Of a stretch of 64,000 bases of DNA, positions 43,255 through 51,826 are shown piece by piece. The stretch is from NCBI RefSeq assembly GCF_024662235.1, contig NZ_CP096276.1, positions 3,162,001 to 3,226,000 on the forward strand. Reading direction: 5' to 3'. The DNA comes from Pimelobacter simplex (GTDB lineage Bacteria; Actinomycetota; Actinomycetes; Propionibacteriales; Nocardioidaceae). Position 1 is the stretch's first letter; each line of letters begins with the position of its first letter. The notes under the pieces are model-generated. The model was not told where the DNA came from and made no database searches. It saw only the letters and a list, made by a program, of their open reading frames with translations. The position numbers and the translations under genes are program-made.

Positions 43255-45936
43255 TCAGCCGCGACGCGCGCGCAGGCGATGCACCCCCGAGGCAAGGTGA
43301 AGCTCCGTGGCGAACCGCCCGGGCGCGTCCGGATCAGCGACGACATATCCGGCCGGCGCGCGATACGTGGCCGCGATGGACGGCGGCACCAGGATCGTGT
43401 GCTCGATCCCATCGGAAGCGCGTTGCCAACTGCTCTCGATCCGCCCGACCATGCCGTCGGTCGACCCGCCGACCCGGTCGATGCGGTCGGTGTAGACGGG
43501 CGCGATCGTCAGCGCCCGGTCGAACACGGCCCCCATCGTCCGGATCCCCAGGAGGTCCTCGTAGAGGAAGGCTCCCACCGAGCCGAGGGCGCAGTGGTTC
43601 ATCGAGTTCATCTCGGCGGTGGCCCGCGAGCCGTCGGGACGGATCGCATCCCACTTCTCCCAGATGGTCGTCGCCCCGGCGTTGACCATGTACAGCCAAC
43701 TCGGAAGCTCCTCGCGCAGGAGCAGGTCGATCGCGAGGTCGGCATGTCCGTGGCGCGCAAGCGCCGACAGGACGTGCTGGACGCCATGGATTCCGGTCGT
43801 GAGGTAGCCACGCTTCTCGATCAGGTCGCGCAGATGGCCGGCAGCCTGGACGGCCTCCGCGCCGGTGAAGAGGCCGAAGCCGATCGCCTGAGCGTAGGCC
43901 GTCTGCGTTGCCCCCTCGATCGTGAGATCGTCACGGACGAAGGCATCGAGATAGGCCTGGCGGATCTGCGTGGCGCGCTCGTGCATCCGGTCGGCATCCG
44001 CCGCGCGGTCGAGCCGGTGGGCGATCTGAGCCGCCTGCACATAGGACCGATAGGTGTGCGCGGTCCCGACCACGTCCTTCCGGCTCGTCGAGAAGGCACC
44101 CGTCCAGGTGTAGGCCGGATCGACGTCCATTCCCTCCTGCTCCGGGGAGGGGAGCGAGAGCCAGTCGCCATAGTTGAAGCCGACCGCGTTGCGGCGCAGA
44201 CCGTCCGGGTTGTGCAGGTCAACGAAGCTCAGGTAGCGCCGAACGTGATCGAAGTGCCGCTCGCCGGTCAGGGTGTCGCCGTAGCCCTCGACCAGCAGTC
44301 CGAGCATGCGAACGTACCCGTCGGACCAGCCGGGCGCACCGGGCGCGGTGTCACCGGGCGGGTAGGACGGTGCCCAATCCGGGAGATCTCCCTGTTCACC
44401 CTGGGCATCGGCTGCGTCCTGGCAGAACTTCGCGAGGAACGCCGCACAGTCGAACAGGTAGCCGGCGGTCGGCGCGATGACTCCCGCGTCGCCGAGCCAG
44501 CCGCACCGCTCGTCGCGCTGGGGGCAGTCCGTGATGACCTCGAGGAAGTTGTCCCGGACCGTCCAGGCGATGTTCTCGACCAGCCGCCCGAGAAGCGGGT
44601 GAGAGGAGTCGAAGGTGCCGACGCGTTCATGCGCCGTCTCGATCGAATACGCCGTCACCGAGGTGCTCGGCAGCATCTCCACGAAACCCGACGGCGCAGC
44701 GTTCGGAAGCCCCCACACCTCGGCATAGCGAAAACCGTGGCTGGTGAAGGACGGCTCCAGGTCGACCTCGGGGCCAGGAGAGGCGACGTAGCGGTCCTCC
44801 TGGAACGCGTGCCGCAGCGTCTCCCGCGCGACCAGCCGATCGACCGTGAGCGTCTCGCCGTGGCGAACCACGATCTCGGTGTCGGGAAGCGTGGTGGAGT
44901 GGATCCTGGTCCAGCCGACCAGGTTCTGCCCGAAGTCGAAGACGGCCGGGCCTTGCGCGTGGGTGTAGACCAGCGAGCCCACATGCTCGCGGAGCCGGCG
45001 GATCGAGTCGTGCGGCTGCGGGACCACCGGGACGCGATGGGGCACGACGACAGCCGCCCGCCAGGCCGCGTCGTCGAATCCAGGATCCCGCCAACCGGTC
45101 GGCTCCTGCCGATAGTCGACGATCTCGCCACGGAGCAGGTCGGAGGCCTGGATCGCACCCGTGGACCCGCGCCACGGCGAGCCTGTCGCACAGAGGACCT
45201 GCCGACTCCCATCGGGCGCGATCTCCTCCAACTGCGCCAGGAAGGCGGGATGCTTGCCGTAGTAGCCGGGCTCGGGGAGGAGACCGAGCCGCCCTGCGTA
45301 CCAGCCCTTGCCCAGGGTCACGGCGAGGACGTTCGTGCCGTCGACCAGGATGTCGTCGCAGTCGAAGGTCTGGTGGTGGACACGCGTGCGGTAGTCGGTC
45401 CAGCCCGGCCGCAGCACCTGCTCCGCGGTGAGCTCGGTGCCATTGAGCCAGACCCGGTAGAGGCCGAGCGCGGTCGCGAACAGCCGTCGACGGCCCCGAG
45501 GAGAGCCGGGGGCGACCTCGAACTCGGCACGCAGATAGGGAGCCGGGTCGAACGTCTCGCGCGGGTAGGGCACGGGCGCGGTCGAGATCCAGGCAGCACT
45601 CCAATCGGGCGCCGAGAGACCGAGCTCGAAGGATGCCGTGACCGGACTGCCCTGCCCGGGACCGTCGGCCGGCGACAAGGTCCAGGAGTAGCGCCCGCCG
45701 GGCCTGTCGAGCACCCCGTCCGGAACCACCGCACGCGCACCACCGGTTCGGGCGCTCCACACCTCGCCCCCGGACTCATCGCGCAGGACGACGTCGAATG
45801 CCCCGGCCCCCCTGGGCGACCAGCTCAAAGTGGTGGCCGCCGCGGGCAAGCCCAGCGGCGCGACCCGGAAACCGGTCCGCAACCGGTCGGCGCACGGTTC
45901 AGGGAGGTAGTCGGCATCGGCAGGTACGGCAGGCAT
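43255..45936 (-). CDS. alpha-L-rhamnosidase, glycoside hydrolase family 78
   Basis: 893 residues from ATG 45936, which has CTGGAG five bases upstream (ATG 45951 is possible but lacks a ribosome site). N-terminal beta-sandwich domains (about 25-430) include YRVWLNGTELTAEQVLRPGW and the rhamnosidase-B-type WYAGRLGL; the (alpha/alpha)6 barrel follows with DCPQRDERCGWLGDA near residue 470 and a catalytic-region WEKWDAIRPDG. No signal peptide, so it acts on imported rhamnosides. Third positions look less GC-extreme than in neighbours. A 30-bp palindrome sits just upstream. No transporter is adjacent. Confidence 0.93.
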   Translation of the reverse strand: MPAVPADADYLPEPCADRLRTGFRVAPLGLPAAATTLSWSPRGAGAFDVVLRDESGGEVWSARTGGARAVVPDGVLDRPGGRYSWTLSPADGPGQGSPVTASFELGLSAPDWSAAWISTAPVPYPRETFDPAPYLRAEFEVAPGSPRGRRRLFATALGLYRVWLNGTELTAEQVLRPGWTDYRTRVHHQTFDCDDILVDGTNVLAVTLGKGWYAGRLGLLPEPGYYGKHPAFLAQLEEIAPDGSRQVLCATGSPWRGSTGAIQASDLLRGEIVDYRQEPTGWRDPGFDDAAWRAAVVVPHRVPVVPQPHDSIRRLREHVGSLVYTHAQGPAVFDFGQNLVGWTRIHSTTLPDTEIVVRHGETLTVDRLVARETLRHAFQEDRYVASPGPEVDLEPSFTSHGFRYAEVWGLPNAAPSGFVEMLPSTSVTAYSIETAHERVGTFDSSHPLLGRLVENIAWTVRDNFLEVITDCPQRDERCGWLGDAGVIAPTAGYLFDCAAFLAKFCQDAADAQGEQGDLPDWAPSYPPGDTAPGAPGWSDGYVRMLGLLVEGYGDTLTGERHFDHVRRYLSFVDLHNPDGLRRNAVGFNYGDWLSLPSPEQEGMDVDPAYTWTGAFSTSRKDVVGTAHTYRSYVQAAQIAHRLDRAADADRMHERATQIRQAYLDAFVRDDLTIEGATQTAYAQAIGFGLFTGAEAVQAAGHLRDLIEKRGYLTTGIHGVQHVLSALARHGHADLAIDLLLREELPSWLYMVNAGATTIWEKWDAIRPDGSRATAEMNSMNHCALGSVGAFLYEDLLGIRTMGAVFDRALTIAPVYTDRIDRVGGSTDGMVGRIESSWQRASDGIEHTILVPPSIAATYRAPAGYVVADPDAPGRFATELHLASGVHRLRARRG

Positions 45937-45961
45937 GGGGGCTCCAGTCATCGACGATGTT

Positions 45962-45991
45962 CACATATGCGAACGCAAGTTCTCATATGTG
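45962..45991. promoter_or_regulatory. 30-bp palindromic operator upstream of the rhamnosidase gene
   Basis: CACATATG-c-GAAC, a GCAA centre, then GTTC-t-CATATGTG: arms of 13 bases matching at 12. It ends 26 bases before ATG 45936. Size and symmetry fit a dimeric repressor of the GntR or LacI type; no such regulator gene is adjacent, so the protein may be encoded elsewhere. Confidence 0.7.
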
Positions 45992-46061
45992 GGATCCGCC
46001 ACTCTAGGCGATCCTGCGCGCCCTTGTCACCGAATCGAGGCATCACGCCAGGCGCGCGCCT

Positions 46062-46958
46062 TCACCCCTGCGGGACGAGGGCCAGCGCGTCGTAGGACTC
46101 CTTGACGATCGCCAGGTGCTGCCAGGTCACTACGTCGCGCACGCCGGGCAGCGAGCGGATCCGCTCCAGCACGTCGAGGGTCGGCTGCGAACGGCCGTCG
46201 GCGAGGGTGAGCAGCAGGTCGGCGCGACCGTAGGTGGCCGCCAGGAAGAGGACGTCGGGCAGCTCCAGGACCGCGGCGACGACCGGGTCGAGGGCACCCC
46301 CGACCCGTACCGCGACGCCGGTGACGTCCTGCCCCGCGAACCGGGTCCGTCGGGCCAGCCCACCGATCCGCACCGCCGACGACGCGACGAGTCGCCGGAC
46401 CCGCCGGCGCACCGCGGCCGGGGTGAGCCCGACCGCCTCGGCCAGCGCGACGTACGACGCGCGCCCGTCGGCCTGCAGCAGCCGCAGCAGGTCGAGGTCG
46501 ACCTCGTCCACCTCGCAGGTGACCGGGCCGACCGGGCCGAGCACGTCGCGGTGCACCGCGGCGTAGACGAGCGTGTCGACCGCGACGACGCCCGGCAGCG
46601 CGCGCAGCCCGGCGACCGCCGCCGCGAAGCCCGCCGCATCGGGCTCGCGGACCTCGACCACGACGGGGCGGTCGCCGGTGGTGATCGAGACGAGGGTGGC
46701 ATCGGTGCGCTCCGCGGCGGCGCGGGCGACCGGGAGGACGGGCCCGTCCACCCCGAGCGCGAGGTAGCCCAGCTCGCGTTGGCCGAGCAGCTCGGGATTG
46801 ACCGCGCCGCGGACGACGACCGCGGCGTCGGCGAGCAGCCGGGTCAGCCGGGCCCCCGCGGCCGAGCGGGACAGCCCCGTGCGCTGGGCGATCTCGCGGT
46901 GGGTCATCCGTCCGTCGGCGGCCAGGAGCGCGACGATCCGCGCATCGACGTCGTCCAC
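46062..46958 (-). CDS. double-domain Lrp/AsnC-family regulator
   Basis: 298 residues from GTG 46958 with a perfect AAGGAGG six bases upstream. Two complete Lrp units in tandem: HTH at about 1-50 (VDDVDARIVALLAADGRMTH), RAM domain to about 140, second HTH at about 145-200 (DLDLLRLLQADGRASYVALA) and second RAM domain to the end (LPDVLFLAATYGRADLLLTL). One chain therefore equals an Lrp dimer. It is divergent from the NTF2/NCS1 permease pair across 221 bases and probably controls it. Confidence 0.92.
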   Translation of the reverse strand: MDDVDARIVALLAADGRMTHREIAQRTGLSRSAAGARLTRLLADAAVVVRGAVNPELLGQRELGYLALGVDGPVLPVARAAAERTDATLVSITTGDRPVVVEVREPDAAGFAAAVAGLRALPGVVAVDTLVYAAVHRDVLGPVGPVTCEVDEVDLDLLRLLQADGRASYVALAEAVGLTPAAVRRRVRRLVASSAVRIGGLARRTRFAGQDVTGVAVRVGGALDPVVAAVLELPDVLFLAATYGRADLLLTLADGRSQPTLDVLERIRSLPGVRDVVTWQHLAIVKESYDALALVPQG

Positions 46959-47179
46959 GAGACCTCCTTGCACGAAGTCGCAGCAAGATATTTCCGCGAC
47001 GGCCACCGGCCGATCGATAACGCTGCGCACCTCACGATCCCAGATCGCGCCGGATCCGCCCAGCACACCGGCAGATCGATACTCCGGCCCGGATGGGGAC
47101 CTCGGGTTGTGCTTGTCACCACCGCCACCCCGCCGTAGCGTCAGCCGACCGATCAGCGCCGGAGGACCAGGAGGACGAC

Positions 47180-47617
47180 GTGACCGATGCCCCGACCGAG
47201 CCGCGGCAGGCACTCACCGAGGCCGCCGTCCTCGCCGCCGCCGACCACCTCGTCGCGGCCTTCGCCGCGACCGACACCGACGCCTACTTCGCGTGCTTCG
47301 CACCCGACGCGACGTTCGTCTTCCACACCGAGCCGGCCCGGCTCGACGACCGCGCGGCGTACGAGGCGCGGTGGGCGTCGTGGCTGGCCGACGGCTGGCA
47401 GGTCCTCGCCTGCGCAAGCACCGAGCGCAAGGTCCAGGTCGCCGGCTCGACCGCGATCTTCACCCACACCGTCCGCACGACGGTCCGCCCGGCCGCGGGC
47501 GCCGCCGAGGAGTCGTACGCCGAGGAGTCGTACGCCGAGCGGGAGACCATCGTGTTCACCGCGACCGGCGCGGGCCTCGTCGCCGTCCACGAGCACCTGT
47601 CCCCGATCGCCGAGTGA
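47180..47617 (+). CDS. NTF2/SnoaL-like protein
   Basis: 145 residues from GTG 47180 (GGAGG five bases upstream). The fold is suggested by AAADHLVAAFAATDTDAYFA, CFAPDATFVFHTEPARLDDR and VTARAA-type strands ending ETIVFTATGAGLVAVHEHLS. It resembles SnoaL/DUF4440 proteins, which act on or bind small ring compounds. An in-frame 15-bp duplication repeats EESYA at 47507-47536. It is cotranscribed with the NCS1 permease, 7 bases downstream. Confidence 0.85.
   Translation: MTDAPTEPRQALTEAAVLAAADHLVAAFAATDTDAYFACFAPDATFVFHTEPARLDDRAAYEARWASWLADGWQVLACASTERKVQVAGSTAIFTHTVRTTVRPAAGAAEESYAEESYAERETIVFTATGAGLVAVHEHLSPIAE
47507..47536 (+). repeat. 15-bp tandem duplication inside the NTF2-like gene
   Basis: GAGGAGTCGTACGCC occurs twice head to tail and in frame, doubling EESYA. 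A third partial copy begins directly after (GAG). Confidence 0.85.
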
Positions 47618-47624
47618 GGCTCCG

Positions 47625-49136
47625 ATGACCACCACCGACCGCGCCGCCGCCGCTCCGCCGGCCGCGACCACCATCGAGGTCAACGGCATCGCGCCGATCC
47701 CGGACGAGGAGCGCACCGCCTCGCCCGTCGACCTCTTCCGGCTCATCTTCGGCGGCGCCAACACGTTCGCCACCGTCGTCCTCGGCACCTTCCCGATCGT
47801 CTTCGGCCTCTCCTTCTGGCAGGGCGCCGCCGCGATCGTGATCGGCCTGCTCGTCGGCGCCGCGCTGCTCGCGCCGATGGCGCTCTTCGGTGCCCGCAAC
47901 GGCACCAACAACGCGGTCTCGTCCTCGGCCCACCTCGGCGTGCACGGCCGGGTGGTCGGCTCGTTCCTGTCGCTGCTGACCGCGCTCGCGTTCTTCTCCA
48001 TCTCGGTGTGGTCCTCGGGCGACATGCTCATCGGCGCCGCGCACCGCGCGATCAAGATCCCCCAGAACGACGCCAGCCTGGCCGTCGGCTACGGCCTGTT
48101 CGCCGTCCTCGTGCTCGTCGTGTGCATCTACGGCTTCCGCTTCATGCTGCTGGTCAACAAGATCGCCGTGGTCGCCACGACGCTGCTGTTCGTGCTCGGC
48201 ATCGTCGCCTTCGCCGGCGACTTCGACGCCGGGTACGCCGGCACCGCCACCGGATCGCTGTTCTGGCCGGCCTTCGTGGGCGCCGTCCTCATCGTGATGT
48301 CCAACCCGGTCTCGTTCGGCGCCTTCCTCGGCGACTGGTCGCGCTACATCCCGCGCGAGACCCCGCGCCGGCACCTGATGCTCGCCGCCTTCGGCGCCCA
48401 GATCGCCACGCTCGTACCGTTCACCTTCGGCCTGACCACCGCGACGATCGTCGCCACCGCGCAGCCCGACCTGTTCGCGGCCGGCAACTACTCCGGCGGC
48501 CTGCTCGCCGTCTCCCCCGGCTGGTTCATGCTCCCGGTCTGCGCGATCGCCGTCATCGGCGGTCTCTCCACCGGCACGACGGCGCTCTACGGCACCGGCC
48601 TCGACTTCTCCAGCGTCTTCCCGGCGTTCAGCCGGGTCCAGGCGACCGCCTTCATCGGCGCGTTCGCCATCGCCTTCATCTTCGTCGGCCGGTTCGCGAT
48701 CGACGTGGTCACCAGCATCAGCACCTTCGCCGTCCTCATCGTCGTGTGCACCGCGCCGTGGATGGTCGTGATGATGATCGGCTGGTTCGTGCGCCGCGGC
48801 TGGTACGACTCCGACTCACTCCAGGTCTTCAACCGCCGCCAGCACGGTGGCCGCTACTGGTTCGCGCACGGCTGGAACTGGCGCGCGATGGGCGCCTGGC
48901 TCATCGCGGCCGGCGTCGGCCTGCTGTTCGTCAACCTGCCCGGCCAGTTCGTCGGCTGGCTCGGCGACCACGCCAACGGCGTCGACCTGAGCATCCCGAT
49001 CAGCCTCGGCCTCGCCGCGATCCTCTACCTGGGCGCGCTCTTCGTGTTCCCCGAGCCGGCCGACGCCTACGGCCCCGAGGGCGCCCGGCTGGTCCCGACC
49101 GGTCCGGCGGCCAACCACCCGATCGTCGGCGACTAG
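47625..49136 (+). CDS. NCS1-family purine/cytosine permease
   Basis: 503 residues from ATG 47625. Twelve or so membrane helices with the NCS1 pattern: FRLIFGGANTFATVVLGTFP (helix 1), MALFGARNGTNNAVSSSAHL (helix 3 substrate region), FGAFLGDWSRYIPRETPRR and VVCTAPWMVVMMIGWFVRRG. Members import nucleobases, allantoin or related compounds with H+ or Na+. Pairing with a SnoaL-like protein and divergence from an Lrp regulator suggest uptake of a nitrogenous compound; which one cannot be read from sequence. Confidence 0.93.
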   Translation: MTTTDRAAAAPPAATTIEVNGIAPIPDEERTASPVDLFRLIFGGANTFATVVLGTFPIVFGLSFWQGAAAIVIGLLVGAALLAPMALFGARNGTNNAVSSSAHLGVHGRVVGSFLSLLTALAFFSISVWSSGDMLIGAAHRAIKIPQNDASLAVGYGLFAVLVLVVCIYGFRFMLLVNKIAVVATTLLFVLGIVAFAGDFDAGYAGTATGSLFWPAFVGAVLIVMSNPVSFGAFLGDWSRYIPRETPRRHLMLAAFGAQIATLVPFTFGLTTATIVATAQPDLFAAGNYSGGLLAVSPGWFMLPVCAIAVIGGLSTGTTALYGTGLDFSSVFPAFSRVQATAFIGAFAIAFIFVGRFAIDVVTSISTFAVLIVVCTAPWMVVMMIGWFVRRGWYDSDSLQVFNRRQHGGRYWFAHGWNWRAMGAWLIAAGVGLLFVNLPGQFVGWLGDHANGVDLSIPISLGLAAILYLGALFVFPEPADAYGPEGARLVPTGPAANHPIVGD

Positions 49137-49177
49137 CTCCCGAGCACCGGCCCCTGCCCGGCCCGGGCAGCGGTGCT

Positions 49178-49285
49178 GTAACACGCTGTCCGCGTTGCTA
49201 CCCGGCGGTTGTCGTTGCCGAACGCCCCGATTCCACGGCGTGTCGCGCCGACAACCGGCGCGTAGTGCGGTGGACGGCGTGTTAC
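49178..49285. repeat. large imperfect inverted repeat between convergent genes
   Basis: Arms 49178-49214 and 49249-49285 (37 bases each) pair at about 28 positions: GTAACACGC, GTCC, CTAC and CGGTTGTCG blocks are perfect, with a 6x6 internal loop in between and a 34-base apex. It lies between the NCS1 permease gene and the convergent TetR gene. There is no T-run, so it is not a simple terminator. Confidence 0.75.
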
Positions 49286-49326
49286 CCGCGCCCGCCGCCG
49301 ACCAGGCGCCCAGGCGACCCCCGCCG

Positions 49327-49956
49327 CTAGCGCGCCGCGATCCCGTCGTACATCACCGCACGGATGGCGGCGCTCAGCCGCTCCTGCTGCGCGGGCGCGG
49401 GATCGCGCATGCCGACGAGGACCGAGCCCAGGATCATGCCGTTGATCGACTGCGCGGTCGGCTCGACGTCGAGGTCGGCGCGCAGGTAGCCGAGCCGCAC
49501 CCCGTGCTCCAGGTACGCCGCGGTGAGCGGCGTGGTCATCGCGAACAGGTCGAGCATCCGCTCGCGCATCGCGTCGTCGATGCCCGCGGCGGAGAGCAGG
49601 AGCTGGGCGACGCGCGGGTCCTCGCTGAAGATCTGGGCCAGGGCGGTGCCGATCCGGGCGGTCTGGGCGCGGTACTCGTCGAGCGTGCTGACGGCGTCGG
49701 GCGCGTTCTCGGCGCCGAGCGCGCCGACGATCCGGTCGATCAGGTCGGTGATGACGTGCTCGACGATGTCGCGCTTGTTCTCGAAGTAGCGGTAGAAGGT
49801 GCCGTGCCCGATGCCCAGGCGCGCGGCGATGTCGGCGATCCCGGTGGCGTGGTAGCCCTGCTCCGCGAAGCACGTGAACGCGGCCTCGATGATCTCGCGG
49901 CGGGTCTCGGCCTTGCGCCGCTCCAGTCGCGTGAGCCCCTCCGTGGTCGCCGTCAT
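49327..49956 (-). CDS. TetR-family transcriptional regulator of the BVMO module
   Basis: 209 residues from ATG 49956. HTH: RREIIEAAFTCFAEQGYHAT, DIAARLGIGHGTFYRYFENKRDI. The ligand domain (about 70-205) is typical of actinobacterial TetR proteins that control lipid or ketone genes. Divergent from the patatin gene across 95 bases that contain TACGTTCCGTA, so it likely represses the patatin-SDR-monooxygenase operon. Confidence 0.92.
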   Translation of the reverse strand: MTATTEGLTRLERRKAETRREIIEAAFTCFAEQGYHATGIADIAARLGIGHGTFYRYFENKRDIVEHVITDLIDRIVGALGAENAPDAVSTLDEYRAQTARIGTALAQIFSEDPRVAQLLLSAAGIDDAMRERMLDLFAMTTPLTAAYLEHGVRLGYLRADLDVEPTAQSINGMILGSVLVGMRDPAPAQQERLSAAIRAVMYDGIAAR

Positions 49957-49993
49957 GACACCGGAGCCTATTGCAGATCGCCGAAACTGACGA

Positions 49994-50004
49994 TACGTTC
50001 CGTA
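49994..50004. promoter_or_regulatory. candidate TetR operator TACGTTCCGTA
   Basis: A short inverted repeat (TACG/CGTA around TTC), flanked by direct repeats of ACTGAC (49986-49991 and 50005-50010), in the middle of the TetR/patatin divergent region. Confidence 0.45.
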
Positions 50005-50051
50005 ACTGACACGCCATTCCGCTTTGCTCGACACGACCCGCAGGGGGCCAC

Positions 50052-50981
50052 ATGGGGCGCGCACTCGTCATCGGCTGCGGCGGCACGCTGGGCTTCGCCT
50101 GGACCGCCGCCGTGCTCGCCGAGCTCGACCGGCAGGGCTGGGACACCCGGACCGCCGACGTCCTCATCGGTACGTCGGCCGGGGCCGAGCTCGTCGCCCT
50201 CCTCGGCGCCGGCGTGCCCGCGGGCGCGATCGAGGACCGCAGCGACGCCCGCGTCGCGGCGCACCTGTCCTGCCCCGGCGCGCCGGGCCGGCTGCCGGGC
50301 CTGCCCCGGCCCACGCTGCCCGCGCTCGGGCTGACCCGGGCCGCGCTGCGCGGCCGCGGCGACGTGCTGTCCGGGCTGGCCGGGCTGCTCCCCCGCGGGG
50401 GCGGGGACGCGCAGTGGCTCGTCGACCTGGGCACCGCGCTCGCCGACCCCGACACCGGCTGGGTCGCGCACCCCGCCACCTGGCTGGTCGCCGCGGACAC
50501 CCGCACCGGCGCCCGCGTGCCGCTCGGCCGCGCCGACGCCCCCGCGACCTCCCTGGGCCACGCGATCGCGGCCTCGTGGGCGATCCCCGGCTGGTTCCCG
50601 CCCGTCGCGATCGGCGCTCGCCGCTACGTCGACGGCGGTGCCGTGTCGCCCACCTCGGCCGACCTCCTGCTCCCCCACGTCGCCGACGGCCGGATCGACG
50701 AGGTCGTCGTGGTCGCCCCGATGTCCAGCCACGGCGGCGCCCGCGCCCGCGGGGCGGAGCGGGCCGAACGGCTGCTCCGGCACCCGATGACGCGACGCGT
50801 CGACAGCGAGGTCGCCCAGCTGCGAGCCGCGGGCGCGCGCGTCCACCGGATCGAGCCGAGCCCCACCGACCTGTCCGCCATGGGCGCGAACTTCATGGAC
50901 CGCTCGCGCGTCGAGCGGGTCCGCGAGGTCGCCGCCCGCACCGCTCCCTCCCTCGTCGCCCGCCAGGAGGCCCGCCGATGA
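50052..50981 (+). CDS. patatin-like phospholipase/esterase
   Basis: 309 residues from ATG 50052. N-terminal glycine-rich oxyanion motif ALVIGCGGTLGFAWTAAVL, nucleophile GTSAG (VLIGTSAGAELVALL, Ser near 44) and the dyad Asp in YVDGGAVSPTSADLL. Patatins use a Ser-Asp dyad to hydrolyse lipid or small esters. As the first gene of an operon with an SDR and a Baeyer-Villiger-type monooxygenase, it is placed to open the ester or lactone that the monooxygenase makes. No signal peptide, so cytoplasmic. Confidence 0.93.
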   Translation: MGRALVIGCGGTLGFAWTAAVLAELDRQGWDTRTADVLIGTSAGAELVALLGAGVPAGAIEDRSDARVAAHLSCPGAPGRLPGLPRPTLPALGLTRAALRGRGDVLSGLAGLLPRGGGDAQWLVDLGTALADPDTGWVAHPATWLVAADTRTGARVPLGRADAPATSLGHAIAASWAIPGWFPPVAIGARRYVDGGAVSPTSADLLLPHVADGRIDEVVVVAPMSSHGGARARGAERAERLLRHPMTRRVDSEVAQLRAAGARVHRIEPSPTDLSAMGANFMDRSRVERVREVAARTAPSLVARQEARR

Positions 50982-51826
50982 CCCGTCCCACCCCCATCGA
51001 CCTGGCCGGAGCGCACGTCGCGCTCACGGGCGGTGCCCGCGGCATCGGCCGGGCCACCGTCGAGGCGTTCCTGGCCCGCGGGGCGAAGGTCTCGTTCGGC
51101 GACCTCGACCTGGACACGGCACGGGCCACCGCGGCCGCGACCGGAGCGTCGGCGCACCTGCTCGACGTCGCCGACCGGGCGTCGTACGACGCGTTCGTCG
51201 ACGCCGCGGAGGCCGAGCACGGCCCGGTCGACGTCCTGGTCAACAACGCCGGGATCATGCCCAACGGCGCCTTCCTCGACATGGATCCCGCACTCGACCG
51301 GCTGATGATGGAGGTCAACGTCCACGGCGTCCTGCACGGCATGCGCCGGGTCCTGCCCGGCATGGTCGAGCGCCGCCGCGGCCACGTCGTCAACGTCGCC
51401 TCGCTGGCCGGCAAGTTCCCCATCCCGGGACTCGCGGTCTACAACGCCAGCAAGTTCGCGGTCGTCGGGCTCACCGCCGCGACCCGCCTGGAGATGGCGC
51501 CCCACGGCGTCACCCTCACCGCAGTACTGCCGTCCGCGGTCGACACCGACCTCGCCTCAGGCCTCGACATGAAGCCGATCCCCAAGGTCTCCCCCCAGCG
51601 GATCGCCGATGCCGTCGTCGGCTCGGTCCGCAGCCGCGACGCCGAGATCGCGGTCCCCGGGTACGTCGGCGCGCTCGCCGCCGGCTCCCACCTGGTGCCC
51701 GTGCCGGTCCTCGACCGGTTCCGGCGCCTGATGCGCGACGACCGCGCCCTCCACGCCGACACCGCCGAGCGGGCGTCGAACACCGAGCGTCTGGCCGACG
51801 CCGCCACCGAGAGGAACTCCCGATGA
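50978..51826 (+). CDS. short-chain dehydrogenase/reductase
   Basis: 282 residues from ATG 50978 (CAGGAGG upstream), overlapping the patatin stop by four bases. NAD(P)-binding ALTGGARGIGRATVEAFL, NNAGIMPNG, catalytic Ser in VVNVASLAGKF and YxxxK in VYNASKFAVVG. In this operon it probably interconverts an alcohol and the ketone used by the monooxygenase encoded next. D-rich motif FGDLDLD after the second strand favours NAD+. Confidence 0.94.
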   Translation: MTRPTPIDLAGAHVALTGGARGIGRATVEAFLARGAKVSFGDLDLDTARATAAATGASAHLLDVADRASYDAFVDAAEAEHGPVDVLVNNAGIMPNGAFLDMDPALDRLMMEVNVHGVLHGMRRVLPGMVERRRGHVVNVASLAGKFPIPGLAVYNASKFAVVGLTAATRLEMAPHGVTLTAVLPSAVDTDLASGLDMKPIPKVSPQRIADAVVGSVRSRDAEIAVPGYVGALAAGSHLVPVPVLDRFRRLMRDDRALHADTAERASNTERLADAATERNSR

